Shown here: positions 50,690-61,700 of the stretch, piece after piece
How the letters are laid out: each line of letters begins with the position of its first letter
Numbering within the stretch: the stretch's first letter is position 1
Assembly (NCBI GenBank): GCA_003254885.1
Contig: QANT01008032.1
Coordinates: 62,001 to 126,000, forward strand
Direction: 5' to 3'
Origin: Purshia tridentata
Lineage: Eukaryota > Streptophyta > Magnoliopsida > Rosales > Rosaceae
Length of the DNA stretch: 64,000 nt
Position numbers and translations under genes: made by a program
Notes under the pieces: model-generated
Seen by the model: the letters and a program-made list of their open reading frames with translations, nothing else
Database searches by the model: none
Told to the model about the DNA's origin: nothing

Positions 50690-51698
50690 CTCTTACTTGG
50701 AACAAATAAAGAAAGTATAAAAATCTTTCGAAGTGAATTTGGCAAGTGAAAAGCTCTTTCTTTCAATCTATTTATTGTCCCCTGCAACGACGCCGTTTCG
50801 GCGATTGCTCAACTGTCACAGACACAGATGTGAGCGCCTGCTAACTACCATCTCCCACTCTCTTTCTAATCGTTGAGGGCAAAGAATATCTTTTTATGTT
50901 TTTTGTGGAACGTTACACATGTAAGTGAAGGGGAGGATGCCACGTGGACAAGCAGTTCACTACTGGCGCGATCTTGAGACTCGCCCACTTACACGTCCCG
51001 AGATTTCACACAATTCCATTATCATGATTCACAGGTATGATTTTTTTCTTCTTTTTTTTTGGCCAAATGGTTTTTTTTTTCCTTCTTAATTATGAATTAT
51101 TGACGGATTCAAAGTAGAGAAAATACCATTAAATGAATAGCTAATTAGTTCTTAACAGTATACTTGGAAGTATCACATCTTTATATCCAACAAGTCGAAT
51201 CAATTACAATTTATGCATAGGCAACTGCCAACGCATACAACTTTTTGTAGTACCCAACCAACGTGGATGTTTATTCAGTATTTGAAACTGGGTAATGTGA
51301 AATGTGAAATGTGAAAAACTCATTAAGCAATGCTAAACAGAATCTGTCAAGACATTGCATACTTGAAAGCTAGTTTGCCAGATATGGTCAATCTTACTGA
51401 ATCTTGCTGTTTAACAAACAAAAATCGAAAGGAGATCTCTCTCCAGGTAGAATCCACATAAAAGTTTAGAAATTGCATAAATAGATAGATCATAGGCATA
51501 AAAACCTGTGCTAATAGGTTTGTTTGTATTTTAGTACATGATTTGAGCACATATATTTTCAATCCAACAAAAATTCTGTCCACAAATTCTGGACACAAAT
51601 CTGACACTATTATCATCATTGATGGGTGCAATGGTAACTGTATAGACCTTCTGCAGAACTATTCTAGAATCAGTTTCTGAACCCACATCAAATTCTGA
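50690..51698. other. Intergenic upstream of ABC1K, downstream of EIF1AD
   Basis: Promoter of the ABC1 kinase to the left and 3' flank of EIF1AD to the right. A G-box (CACGTG) is at 50,941–50,946, about 250 bp upstream of the kinase start codon. Such a site would fit light-responsive expression of a plastid protein. No gene is seen. Confidence 0.5.
50941..50946. promoter_or_regulatory. G-box CACGTG upstream of the ABC1 kinase
   Basis: A perfect palindromic CACGTG in the context gccacgtggac, the extended form bound by plant bZIP and bHLH factors. It is about 250 bp upstream of the start codon. Function is inferred from motif and position only. Confidence 0.35.
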
Positions 51699-53015
51699 TT
51701 ATGAACCTGTATCTGAATCCGAATCCGATTCCTCATCTGATTGCAATTCGAATGGTCTCACCCTGTTCATATTGGCTTCTAATGGAGGAAGTCCTTCATC
51801 ATCACTTGAGTTGAGCTCATTCTCTTCTTGTTGGGAAGTGTGTCCTTGCAGACTTCCATTGGATTCATCTGGAACTGTGGTTTTGAATATTTCTGGCCTG
51901 CAATGGGAGATCAAAGCAAAACACCAGTGTCAGATTTGTGTCAAAAGATGAGAGGGAGATGCATACAAGCACCCTTCTCTTGACAAACACATTCGAAAAA
52001 AAAAAAAAATGTGCCACTGAATTAGGTGTTGGCCAGGGCAGCAACTATGGCACCTTGTTGAACTAAGGAGAAAACCCAATTTTGACACTTTTCATTTCTA
52101 TTCAAGTTTGAACACAATGCTGAAACAGCACACCTTCACCAAATGAAGGAAAATCCAAGTGAAAATAGAGCTGACTTGTGAGAATTTTCAAAGGTTGACA
52201 AGCAATAGCCAAAACACAAGAGACCATCGCACTATGAAATGCTTGAGCAACAAACTGCATTACAGAGGGTGGAAAGCAGCCAAGTCACAGTTTAGGTATA
52301 ACCGAGGATGCCAAAGAAAACAGTGATGAGAACACACACCATTCTGGTGATTTCCGAAGGGCACGAACTTGTTCGTAAAACAGAACTTGCGAAACAATAC
52401 ATGCCACCTTGCTGCCTGATTCAAGAACCTTCTCCTTTCCACTTGCATCTACCACAACAAAACTCCCTGATCACATTGAAAAAGTAACTCAAAATAATGT
52501 CTTTTTGGGTACATTTGCTAGAATTTGTTGAAATTAGTTGAGTTCATAGCTAGCAAACCTCGTTTTATCCACATGCTCTTTTGAAACTTAGCTGGAAACA
52601 ACGCCAAAGATTTATCTCCTTGTGCATCCATTACCTTGAATAAGCAGAGCAGAATCAAAGTCAAGCTAAGCGGTTAAAAGTACACTGTGCAATGCAAGTA
52701 ACCCCAATTTATTCTCAGTCTCCAATTGAAGAACAAGTTTTATTTTTTCTTTTTGGACAAGATTTGAATCTAACAACTAGCCCAACCCCACCTCAACCCT
52801 TTACCTTCTGAGTGAAGTTCTAGGGCACAGGAAGCAATTAGGTTAAAGGGGTACAAAATTAATTCATAATTAATTATTTCATTGAAGACATAGAAAAGCA
52901 CCTCAATGAGATTGGAACCACGAAGAGAAAGCACTTGCATTACAGAGTGACCATCTTTGAGAGTGAAGTTCTCTTCCTCCGCGGCTCTCTTCAGATTCTT
53001 CCTTCCTCCTTTCAT
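51699..53015 (-). CDS. EIF1AD: eIF1A-domain protein EIF1AD
   Basis: Four exons (53015–52902, 52634–52559, 52466–52340, 51897–51699) encode 171 residues, close to the length of animal EIF1AD. The basic N-terminus (MKGGRKNLKRAAEEE) leads into an S1/IF1-type OB fold (FTLKDGHSVMQVLSLRGSNL…ALFPAKFQKSMWIKRGSFVVV). The C-terminus is acidic, with runs such as SDEESDSDSDTGS. The family is reported to act in late 40S ribosomal subunit maturation in animals; the plant role is inferred. The promoter lies to the right and faces the SWIB–Plus3–GYF gene head-to-head. The 5' third of the gene (from 52,647) is duplicated in broken form at 57,564–57,870. Confidence 0.93.
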
Positions 53016-53135
53016 GGCTACCCTTTTGAGATTACAGTTAAAACCCTAATTCACGTCTCACCTTTCTGAAACCTCTGTGAACCAGACGACGTCGTGTAAG
53101 CGGGTTTATCAGTAGATGATTTTAATTTACCTTCT
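52647..53135. repeat. Segmental duplication block A1 (EIF1AD 5' part)
   Basis: This stretch covers part of EIF1AD intron 1, exon 1 and proximal promoter. It is matched in the same orientation and order by 57,564–57,870. Shared anchors include gagcagaatcaaagtcaagc, tgagattggaaccacg, gaaagcacttgcattac and gggtttatcagtagatg. Relative to the copy it contains an extra ~80 bp in the intron. Confidence 0.9.
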
Positions 53136-53139
53136 TTAC

Positions 53140-54860
53140 TTCTTTTTTTTCAATTATCTTGTTCTATTCTAGATGATTAATATGCAATTACAACTTGCTC
53201 CATACATGGATTGACTCAATTTACAAGTTGCTCTTCTTCTTTTCAATTTTTTTCAAGTTGCACCATAACCTTTAAAATTTATGACAATATGGTCTCTTTG
53301 TTTATCTAATTATCACATAAATCGTTAAGTAATTATGTAAAAGCTAGGGCCCACTTTTCCCACCATTTTATGTACTACATATTTATATTTAAAGAATTTA
53401 TATTTATACCCAACAATCTTCTTTTATTATCCAATTTTTTAATTTATCCAACACCCATCTTTTTCAAATCAGTTTTTTCTTATTTTATCCAACATTAATT
53501 ACCACATTACCCTTATTAATAGATATTCAACCCATTATTTTAATTTTCTCTCCTTACCCATAATTCTACACACATAGCCAACAATAATAAATTTCTCTCC
53601 TAACCCAACCATTTACACTACACTCATACCCAACAGACCAACACCATATCTAACAGCTGTCATATTCCCCTCACCACCACCGAATAGAACATCCAATCTC
53701 AGTCCTTAAGCTTTTTATTTGTTGTTTTGGGCAAATTAAACATATTTTATGATAGTTTTGTTGTTTTTATATGAATTTTATCTATTGGTTTGAGTTTTTG
53801 GTGGATTTTTGGGTTGGATTCATTTATACTGTCGGAGGCTATATTCAGCTCTGATCTGCCGAGTTTGTCGCAAATCTTCGGTTGGTATCAACCAGACATT
53901 TCTCATGGGCCGGCTCCAACCGAACATTTCTCATTTGTTCGGCCGACTACAACCAAAACTTGTAGTCGTGTTCGGTTCTGGTTCGCCGAACACGTCGCGG
54001 ACTATAAATTCCTAAAATGTATAAAATGCAGAGAAATTACACAAAATGCATGCATACATCATTTAGAGACTCATAGGATATGATTCACCATTCATCTGCC
54101 TAAAAACCCTTGTTTTGATGTTAGTGTGAATGTGAGAGAGGGTGTGAGTGAGAGTGAGGATGAGTGAGAATGAGTGAGAATGGTTAGATTAAGGCTGGTA
54201 AAGGAGTTGAGTATGGAAAGAAAATTTGATTTGTTAAAAGTTATAATTTGTCCTTATTGGTAATTTTACTAAAGAATAAAATGGTTCATTCAAGTTTAAA
54301 ATATATGTTGGGTATCAAAAGAAAATTATCAAGTATGACTAAAATTTTCCTTATATTTATGAGTTCCACCTTTATTAAAGAGGAGATATATAAGATAGTA
54401 TCAAAATATAGTACTTTAGCATTTTTCAAAATATATTAGAATCCACTAATCTTTTAAAAATTTAAATAAATCATCCAACATATCTATTTCAACTTATATA
54501 GGACTCGAATTTGCAAAAAGTTTCAAAAGTGGGCTGATATATTAAAAGCCTATCTGATGAGTTTTTTTTGTTTTTTTGTGGCCATAGCCTATATAATGAG
54601 TTTGAGATAGACCGATTTATCACTATATTAAAATTGATTTCTTTGTTTGGCCATTATATTAAAATTGATTTCAATTAAACAAAATTAAGCATACTAAATT
54701 ATAGAAAATTAGTATTAAATACCAAATATATCATTGTACAAAATCATTGTCTCAATTTAGTAAGTTAGTAACTAAAAAACTATCATTAATTTGGTTTATT
54801 TTTGTGTGGTCCGTCCGTGTGGTGGAATCACTTTTTGGGGATACAGATTTTTTCTAGTTT
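53140..54860. other. ~1.7 kb insertion between EIF1AD and the shared leader
   Basis: Flanking sequence on both sides is present in the duplicate (57,870–57,945), but this 1.7 kb is absent there. It is AT-rich and non-coding. Short opposed motifs occur on its two flanks (tacccaacaatc near 53,397; tgttgggtatc near 54,307), and there is a GC-richer core near 53,880–54,000 in which cgaacatttctcat is repeated. This fits an inserted transposable element of unknown family, but no clean terminal repeats or target duplication were found. A deletion from the other copy is equally possible. Confidence 0.45.
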
Positions 54861-54879
54861 AACAACCAGCTGACCTAAG

Positions 54880-55383
54880 CCAAAATAACGGACGAATAAC
54901 AATACCAAAAATGGAAGAAAATCAAGAAGGCGACTTTGACTTTGGGGGTTTCCATTTTCTAGCTCGAAGCAGGAATGTGACGTTAGCCAGGCTTTTTTTG
55001 GGTTTTTTTTTAGGGTTTAGAGTGAGCTGTCTATTTTTGTGTGAATTTTTACAGAGCTGCTGGCCTCACTCTCTCTGACTCGCTCCTCAAACGTACGGAG
55101 ATAGATACGAGTGACGAGTCTAAACAGAGGTTAATTCGAGCTCACTCAAATAACGCAATATCCAGGTTCAAATTCATCAATTCTCTTTATCTTCTTCTGA
55201 GTATTTTTTTTTTTCTCTTACAATTCATAAATTGTTTTTCACTTGCTGATTATTGAATTTTATTGTTTCATCTCCAAATTGTTTTTCATGAATTCTCTTC
55301 GCATTGTTCAGTGCACCATTCCTATTTATTATGTTTTATCTGTTCATTTCGTTCTCTTGGATGATGATGCTGTGCCTTTTACA
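54880..55383 (+). repeat. Segmental duplication block B1 (promoter and 5' UTR of the SWIB gene)
   Basis: Homologous in order and orientation to 57,945–58,398 upstream of SHPRH. Anchors: aataacggac[ga]aataa, cactcaaataacgcaat, the exon/intron join …cag|gttc, aattctctttat, cgcattg..cagtgca, and atttcgtt.tcttggatg. Homology stops at 55,383, exactly at the splice acceptor (ttttacag) that I infer for the SWIB leader intron. Confidence 0.88.
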
Positions 55384-55446
55384 GTTTGAGTGTATGTGTA
55401 TCCTCTGTGAGCTTGGTTTGGTTGGAGTTTTGAGTGTGCGTGATTG

Positions 55447-57147
55447 ATGGGTTCGTTCAATTGGGTCGGAGAATTCGACGGTTTCACTACGACTCCGATT
55501 CCGACTCCGACTCTCGCCAGAACCAGAAGCAGAATCAGGAGCAGAAAGAAGCATGAGTTTGTGGGATGGGGTTCGAGACCCCTCATTGATTTTCTCGAAT
55601 CGATTGGGAGGGACACGAGCAAGCCGATCTCCCAATACGACGTTGCTTCGATCATAACCGAATATGTGAATCACCACAACCTCATCCACCCGGCCAAGAA
55701 GAAGAGGATTCTCTGCGATGAGAGGCTTCACTCCCTTTTCGGACGCAAAACCATTGGCCGAATCAAGATATACGACTTGCTCCAGCAGCATTTTGCTGAC
55801 AACCAAGAGGAGGATTCTGATGACAATGACTTTGCTGATGCCTCAGAAGACGAAGAAGAACATAAAGTAGTTCGTCAACCGCTGCAGAAAAAGCCCAAGA
55901 GAATGGCTGCTTTGGGAACTCCAACTCCGAAAAGCTGCTTTGCTGCTGTGATTCCTGAAAACATAAAGCTGGTCTACTTGAGGAAGTCTTTGGTGGAGAG
56001 TCTTCTCAAGCAGGAGGACTTTCAAACATTTGAGGGCAAAGTTGTAGGAAGCTTTGTGAGGATCAAATCCGACCCTAATGACTACCTGCAGAAGAACTCT
56101 CATCAGCTGCTCCAAGTTACAGCTCTAAACAAGGCCTCTGCCTCTGGCAATGGAGACGGAGGAGGAATTCCTCTTCAGGTTTCTGTTTCCGGGATGCTAA
56201 AAGACATCCCCATTTCCATGCTTTCGGATGATAACTTCTCCCCGCAAGAATGTGAGGATTTGCGCCAAAGAATAAAGGGTGGTTTGCTTAAGAATATTAC
56301 AGTGGTGGAGCTTCAACAGAAGGTTCAGATGTTGCATGAGGATATAACAAGGCATTGGCTGGTGAGAGAACTTGCATATTTACAAAACCTGATTGATCGA
56401 GCCAATGAAAAGGGACGACGCAGAGAGCTATTTGAGTACTTGGAGAGAAGGCAACTGCTTCAGACTCCAGATGAGCAGGCACGACTGTTGCGTGAGGTTC
56501 CACAAGTCATGGCAGATGAAATAGAGATAGAAGTTGCACTGAAGAAGGATTCTCCAGACGAAGAAGTAAAACAAGACAATTGCACTTCACCCAAGGATTC
56601 TCCTATTTGTGATACACCAGCAAACAGAACTGCATTGACTTGGAACTCAGGTGCCATAAATTTTGAAGCAGGCAACAACGATGATGTTTTTTGGCAAGAA
56701 TGGGAGCTGGAAGAAACATCAGATATCCTAAAGAAGAGAAATGGTGAGACAAAGCATGTGATTGTTGAGGACAACAATATGGCTGGTCAGCAAATAGTGG
56801 ATAAGCAGGTAGTGGCAACTCAGGTAGTTGATTTAAGCGATGACGTGGAAACTGAACAAAGGTGTGATGGAAAGGAGACTCCTGGTGATGAGATGGGAAG
56901 CTGGTTATCGTCAATATGGCATTATTTAGATCCCCAGGGAACCATACAGGGCCCTTTCACACTTGATTCCTTGAAGTGCTGGAGCGATGCTGACTACTTT
57001 CCTCCAGATTTCAAAATTTGGAAGACAGGTCAGAGCTCAGATGAAGCTGTGTTTTTGAAAGACATTCTTGATCAGACTTTTCTAAATAAATTGTACAAGA
57101 CTAGATTTGGTAATTCATTAGTTCGGGGAGGGAGGGTTCGTTTGTAA
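55447..57147 (+). CDS. SWIB–Plus3–GYF domain protein (At5g08430/NERD-like group), intronless
   Basis: One uninterrupted coding frame of 566 residues. A SWIB/MDM2 domain lies at about 37–116 (EFVGWGSRPLIDFL…GRIKIYDLLQQHF), an acidic linker at 120–140, a Plus-3 domain at about 169–300 (KLVYLRKSLVESLL…FVRIKSDPNDY), and a GYF domain at about 488–530 (IWHYLDPQGTIQGPF). Plant proteins with this set are nuclear and act in chromatin and small-RNA pathways; NERD is the longer relative with CCCH and PHD fingers, both absent here. The leader is split by an intron (donor 55,167/55,168, acceptor 55,383). Related plant genes, as far as I recall, have several coding introns. Both flanks of the frame match SHPRH flanks (blocks B1 and C1), so this gene is embedded in a broken SHPRH duplicate. 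Confidence 0.9.
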   Translation: MGSFNWVGEFDGFTTTPIPTPTLARTRSRIRSRKKHEFVGWGSRPLIDFLESIGRDTSKPISQYDVASIITEYVNHHNLIHPAKKKRILCDERLHSLFGRKTIGRIKIYDLLQQHFADNQEEDSDDNDFADASEDEEEHKVVRQPLQKKPKRMAALGTPTPKSCFAAVIPENIKLVYLRKSLVESLLKQEDFQTFEGKVVGSFVRIKSDPNDYLQKNSHQLLQVTALNKASASGNGDGGGIPLQVSVSGMLKDIPISMLSDDNFSPQECEDLRQRIKGGLLKNITVVELQQKVQMLHEDITRHWLVRELAYLQNLIDRANEKGRRRELFEYLERRQLLQTPDEQARLLREVPQVMADEIEIEVALKKDSPDEEVKQDNCTSPKDSPICDTPANRTALTWNSGAINFEAGNNDDVFWQEWELEETSDILKKRNGETKHVIVEDNNMAGQQIVDKQVVATQVVDLSDDVETEQRCDGKETPGDEMGSWLSSIWHYLDPQGTIQGPFTLDSLKCWSDADYFPPDFKIWKTGQSSDEAVFLKDILDQTFLNKLYKTRFGNSLVRGGRVRL

Positions 57148-57204
57148 TTATGTTTGAAGACTGTAGCATCAGCAAAGGGAATGGAAGGAATTTCAATCCA
57201 TGGC

Positions 57205-57563
57205 ATGGCATAAAATTGATGCTCCCTAGTATTACCATTTCTGTAAGCAAATGTACCTGACACCATAATGTCATTGTAAAAGAGCTGTGTTATCAAGCTG
57301 TTAACAATTTTCCTTTATTTTCTTGTTTTCTTTTTCCAGCTTTAGTAAAGTTTTACATCTTTCAGTGCGTTGCTTTGGGTTGATTTAGATGCAAATGTCT
57401 CTTGGACCTAAATTTTCCAAGATGATGACCAGCCATTTTTTTGTAGATACCCTGTTGTTCCAATTATTCTGACCAGAAATATTCTGGTGAGAATTTGTTT
57501 TGATGAGGCTCAAATGGTGTAGAATAATGCTGCTGCTGCCACAGAAATGGCTACGGGGCTGTA
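57205..57563 (+). pseudogene. Broken SHPRH fragment (intron 5 end plus exon 6 start)
   Basis: The sequence matches SHPRH 62,315–62,975 with the TRIM element removed. Intron part: acaccataatgtcatt, aaaagagctgtgttat, gatgatgaccagccat. The acceptor copy is at 57,446. Exon part 57,447–57,563 corresponds to the start of exon 6 around the DEAQ motif (gataccctgttgttcca, gatgaggctcaaatggtg, gctgctgctgccacagaaat). It has small indels and an in-frame TAG where SHPRH reads Glu, so it is not coding. It probably forms the 3' UTR and flank of the SWIB gene. It ends abruptly at 57,563, where EIF1AD-derived sequence begins. Confidence 0.9.
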
Positions 57564-57870
57564 GAGCAGAATCAAAGTCAAGCTAAGCTTTAGAAACACA
57601 TTGTGGTATGCAAGTAACCTCAATGTACTCTGAGTCTCCAAAGTGAAGAACAAAGATTTTAGTAAATTTCTATGGCACAGGAGCCAATTAGGTTTTAATC
57701 AATTGAAGACATAGAAGAGCACCACAATGAGATTGGAACCACGGATAGAAAGCACTTGCATTACGGAGTCACCATCTCTGAGCTCAAAGCCTCAAAGCCT
57801 CAAAGCCTCAAAGCTTTCTTCTTCTCTGAACGACGCCGTCTGTAGCATGGGGTTTATCAGTAGATGCTTT
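57564..57870 (-). pseudogene. Broken EIF1AD fragment (intron 1 and exon 1)
   Basis: This matches EIF1AD 52,647–53,135. The exon 1 equivalent (about 57,720–57,800) keeps tgagattggaaccacgga and gaaagcacttgcattac. The coding start is lost and replaced by four perfect copies of the octamer ctcaaagc (57,783–57,814). No intact frame remains. It lies directly upstream of the SHPRH leader in the same relative position that EIF1AD has upstream of the SWIB gene. Confidence 0.88.
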
Positions 57871-57944
57871 ATTTATATATTTTTCATATTTTACTGTTAA
57901 AGAAATCAAAACATAAACCGACTTTGTCGAATTTGACAACTAAC

Positions 57945-58398
57945 TGTGACAATGAAAAATAACGGACAAATAATAATACCAGAAATCGAAGAAGATCGCG
58001 AAAATGTCTTTTGACTTTGTGGGCTCCTACTCGAATCTGGATGTCACGTTACCACGCTTCTAGTTCACAAGTACAGGAGACACATACGAGTTTAATCCAA
58101 GGTTGTGCCTTGGCGCCTCGCAACTCGCAACTCGCGCGTGAGTTCAGTCCCGGGAGGCGGCCATGCCCGGTTCTTAATTCCAGCTCACACAAATAACGCA
58201 ATTTTCAGGTTCCAATCCATGAATTCTCTTTATTTAATTTTTAAGTATTTTATTTTTTTGTTGTAAATTGTTTTTTTTTTTTGACATAATTGTATTACAG
58301 TACCTCGCATTGGTCCAGTGCACATCTCCTAATTATGAAGTTTTTATATTTATTTCATTTCGTTTTTTGGATGGTATTCTGTTATGTGACTTTTACAA
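57945..58398 (+). repeat. Segmental duplication block B2 (promoter and 5' UTR of SHPRH)
   Basis: The partner of block B1. The leader exon ends at the same donor (aacgcaattttcag|gttcc, 58,209). The acceptor used by the SWIB copy is changed here (ttttacaa), and SHPRH instead uses an acceptor at 58,726 just before its start codon. An insert of about 80 bp rich in cgcaactcgc and gggaggcggcc lies at 58,110–58,170. Confidence 0.85.
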
Positions 58399-58728
58399 TT
58401 ACCTATTGTAAATGCTACTTCCATCTCCATGCAAAAGCCTTTATTTTTTTTTTGTAAACCCAACTTACGATTACCATTTTTAGTTGGTGAATGCTAGGAA
58501 AGCAAAGCTCTTTTTAGTTTTTTAACTTTGTTGTGTTTTTATATTTTAAATATTAATTGCGAAGGTTTTAATCTGGGTGTACTTGTATACCTTCTTAGAC
58601 CTGAAGCTAGCTATTAATTTCCATGTCGGTACAGTCCATATTAAGCTTTATGGTTGATAATTATTATAGTGGGTGTTTTTGAATTCATAGTGTGTCAATT
58701 GGGGTTTTTTGTTTTTATTCTTATAGTG

Positions 58729-61700
58729 ATGGGAAGAAGGAAGCAAAGGCGACCACACCGTTCAGCCGGGGTAACAGTAGAAAGTCACGGTGATGCTGAT
58801 CAGGCAGAGTTGGATGAGCGTAAAATTTCAACTGAGGAAGCACAAAAGGATGAATTAGATAAAGTTGATCAGCCATATTTTGTGGAAGTTGATCGGTCTT
58901 GTTGGGTTTCAGATGAGCACCTTGATATTGCCGAAGTTGTTTTAACAGATTTGACTTTGCAAGAAGGGTTTTCTGGTGATGGATTTAGCGGGGATTTTAA
59001 TCAGGATAATTACTCCCTAAGGTTTCGAGTGTGCAATGTAAATGAGTTCATCAGTCGTATAAAGTTAGGTCATTGGCCTGTGTTATCCTCTACTGATATA
59101 TCATTGGAATTAATTGAAAAATGTTCAAGTGAGAATATAGACAGGTGCTCAGTGATTTTATCAGGGAGTTTTGATGGACCGGATGACGGTATCTCTGGTC
59201 TTGTTCACTTGACAAGTTTGAAGTTTATGACACTGAGGCCAGCTCATTGGGTTGGGTTTGTGAATGATATGTCAACCATCAGGCTCAGGGTAGAGATACT
59301 TCAGAGTGCATTTGATGCTTGTGAGTCCCTTGTGGACAATGCTAGACAACTGTGGAAAAAGAGTATGATGAATGTCATGGCTTGGCTACATCCAGAAGTA
59401 ATGACTTCGGAGGCTAGGTATGGAGTCAGTAAATCAACAGAAATGGAGATTGATTTGCATACTGGGATTGGAGATGCTAATTCAGGCCGTAGTAGACATG
59501 CAAGGTTTGATGTTGCTGGGTTCTATGAAGCCATTAAACCATCAAAGTGAGTATCATAACTTTTCAATGCTATTTCCAAATTTTATGCTTTGGTTCTTTT
59601 GATCTTTGAGTATAATCTCTAGTGTATCTTGTATACAGAGCAGATCCAATGCTTCAAGATGACTTGCCTGATTTGCTTCCTGAGTTGAAACCATATCAGC
59701 GCCGTGCAGCTTACTGGATGGTACAGAGAGAGAAAGGAGATGCAGAAAGTCTGGCCGAAGAGGAAAAAAGTCACTTCTTATCACCTTTATGTTTGACCGT
59801 GGAATTTCTCGACACATGTTCAACAATGTTCTACAACCCATTCAGGTATGACGTTCTCAAATGGGTTTACGATTAGTATAAAAGTAAAACAAAATTATTA
59901 TTATTATTATTTTTTTTTTGTGATATGGTTTTCCCTTAAAGATCTTTGTCTCTCTGTCTCCCTCTCCCTCTCGAATGCTTTCTGTGAATTTGATAATGTG
60001 TATTTTCCAGTGGAAATGTTTCGTTGCACCGAGAGCACTCTTCAGCTTATGTCTTTGGTGGTATTCTTGCTGGTAATCCCACTTCTCTAGATTTTCTTGC
60101 ATGCGCCAATATGTTTTCTTGGAAATAATCTTCCGGATTTGTTATCAGATTTAATATTAATATTTCACTGTGGTCAGAGCTAGATTATTGGCTGTATAAC
60201 TCTTAAAAGATTAAATGCTTCCTCCAGAGTTAATTCTAATAACATGAATGATCTGTGGGACTTACGTGTAGTGTATAAATGAGTAATGCGTTGTCAACAT
60301 TTTCGGAGCCTGTCACTTCTTCGTTTACATTCCACTCAGTTGTCAAGGGAGTTCCCATGTCATGTGAGCGCCTAGATTTCTGATCCTGAAACAGTACCAC
60401 ATATTAATGGAACTTTTCCATCTACCAGTTCCTAAAATTTCAGTTGTTACATTCTGAGGGAACTTCTCTGTCAACTAGTACCTTTGCCTTCTCAAAATCT
60501 CTATGGCTGTGTTTGGCTCATTGAGATAATGAAGGTGGTGGAAGAAATATGCTTAATAATGCCTTACAAAATGCTTAATAATGTCTATCTTTCTTAAGCA
60601 TTATTTTTCTTCTTCTGTCTAATGCTGTTATTGAAGGTATGGTTTTTACTTATATCATAGAAACATCACAGGATTACTGAAGCAAAGACTGGTGTTGCCC
60701 TATTTGCTTTCGGTGACAATTATCTTTCATGACTATCGCAGATGAGATGGGCATGGGGAAAACTGTTGAACTTCTTGCTTGCATCTTTGCTCATCAAAAG
60801 TCGGCAGATGAAGACGGAATATTTTCTGATCCTGAATCTCAAGCTACCGAGGATCTGAAAATCAATCTTAAAAGATTGAAAATGGAGCGAATTGAATGTA
60901 TATGTGGAGCTGTTAGTGAAAGTAGTAAATACAAAGGATTATGGGTACAGTGTGACATATGTGATGCATGGCAACATGCTGACTGTGTGGGTTATTCAAC
61001 CAATGGAAAAACTATAAAATCCAGAGAGGCCTCTAATGGACAAGAATTTGGAAAGAGTACAGTAGTTAAAAAATGCACAAGAAAGAAGAATGCATCCAGA
61101 ATAGTTGTGAGAGATGGGGAATATATTTGCCAGCTATGCTCAGAACTGATACAGGCTTCTCACTCTCCTATTGCTACTGGTGCCACCCTTATAATATGTC
61201 CGCCTCCTATATTGCCCCAATGGCATGCTGAAATTATACGGTATATTTTCTGTTTTAACTATCTTGCATTTACAAATCTCAACAAGAGTGCAATGAAGAT
61301 TTTATGTGAATTTGGTTTTGTTAAACTGTAATTTATCCCAAAAAGATAAGGCTGTTAAACTGTACACAAATTTGCTAAATTTCCTTCAATTTTCATGGAT
61401 TGGTATAGTATATAAAGTTTATAAAGATTGCATATGTTAGAAGATGTACTGGCATATTGGCTAACCTAAGCATATGGTATGATATATTTGGACTTAAGTT
61501 AGCTTAATAAACTTATTATTATCTAGGTACTTTGGGTTCTAGTAGAAAAGCATTAGCAAAAGTTTTAGCCGTATCTGGGGATTCATGTCATCTGCCAAAG
61601 ATCATGAAACTTTTATGTACAATACTGAAATTCATCTCTGCTTATTTTATGTGGGCTTGATATGATATTGCATTTAGTTCTCTCGAGTGAAGGTTTCAGA

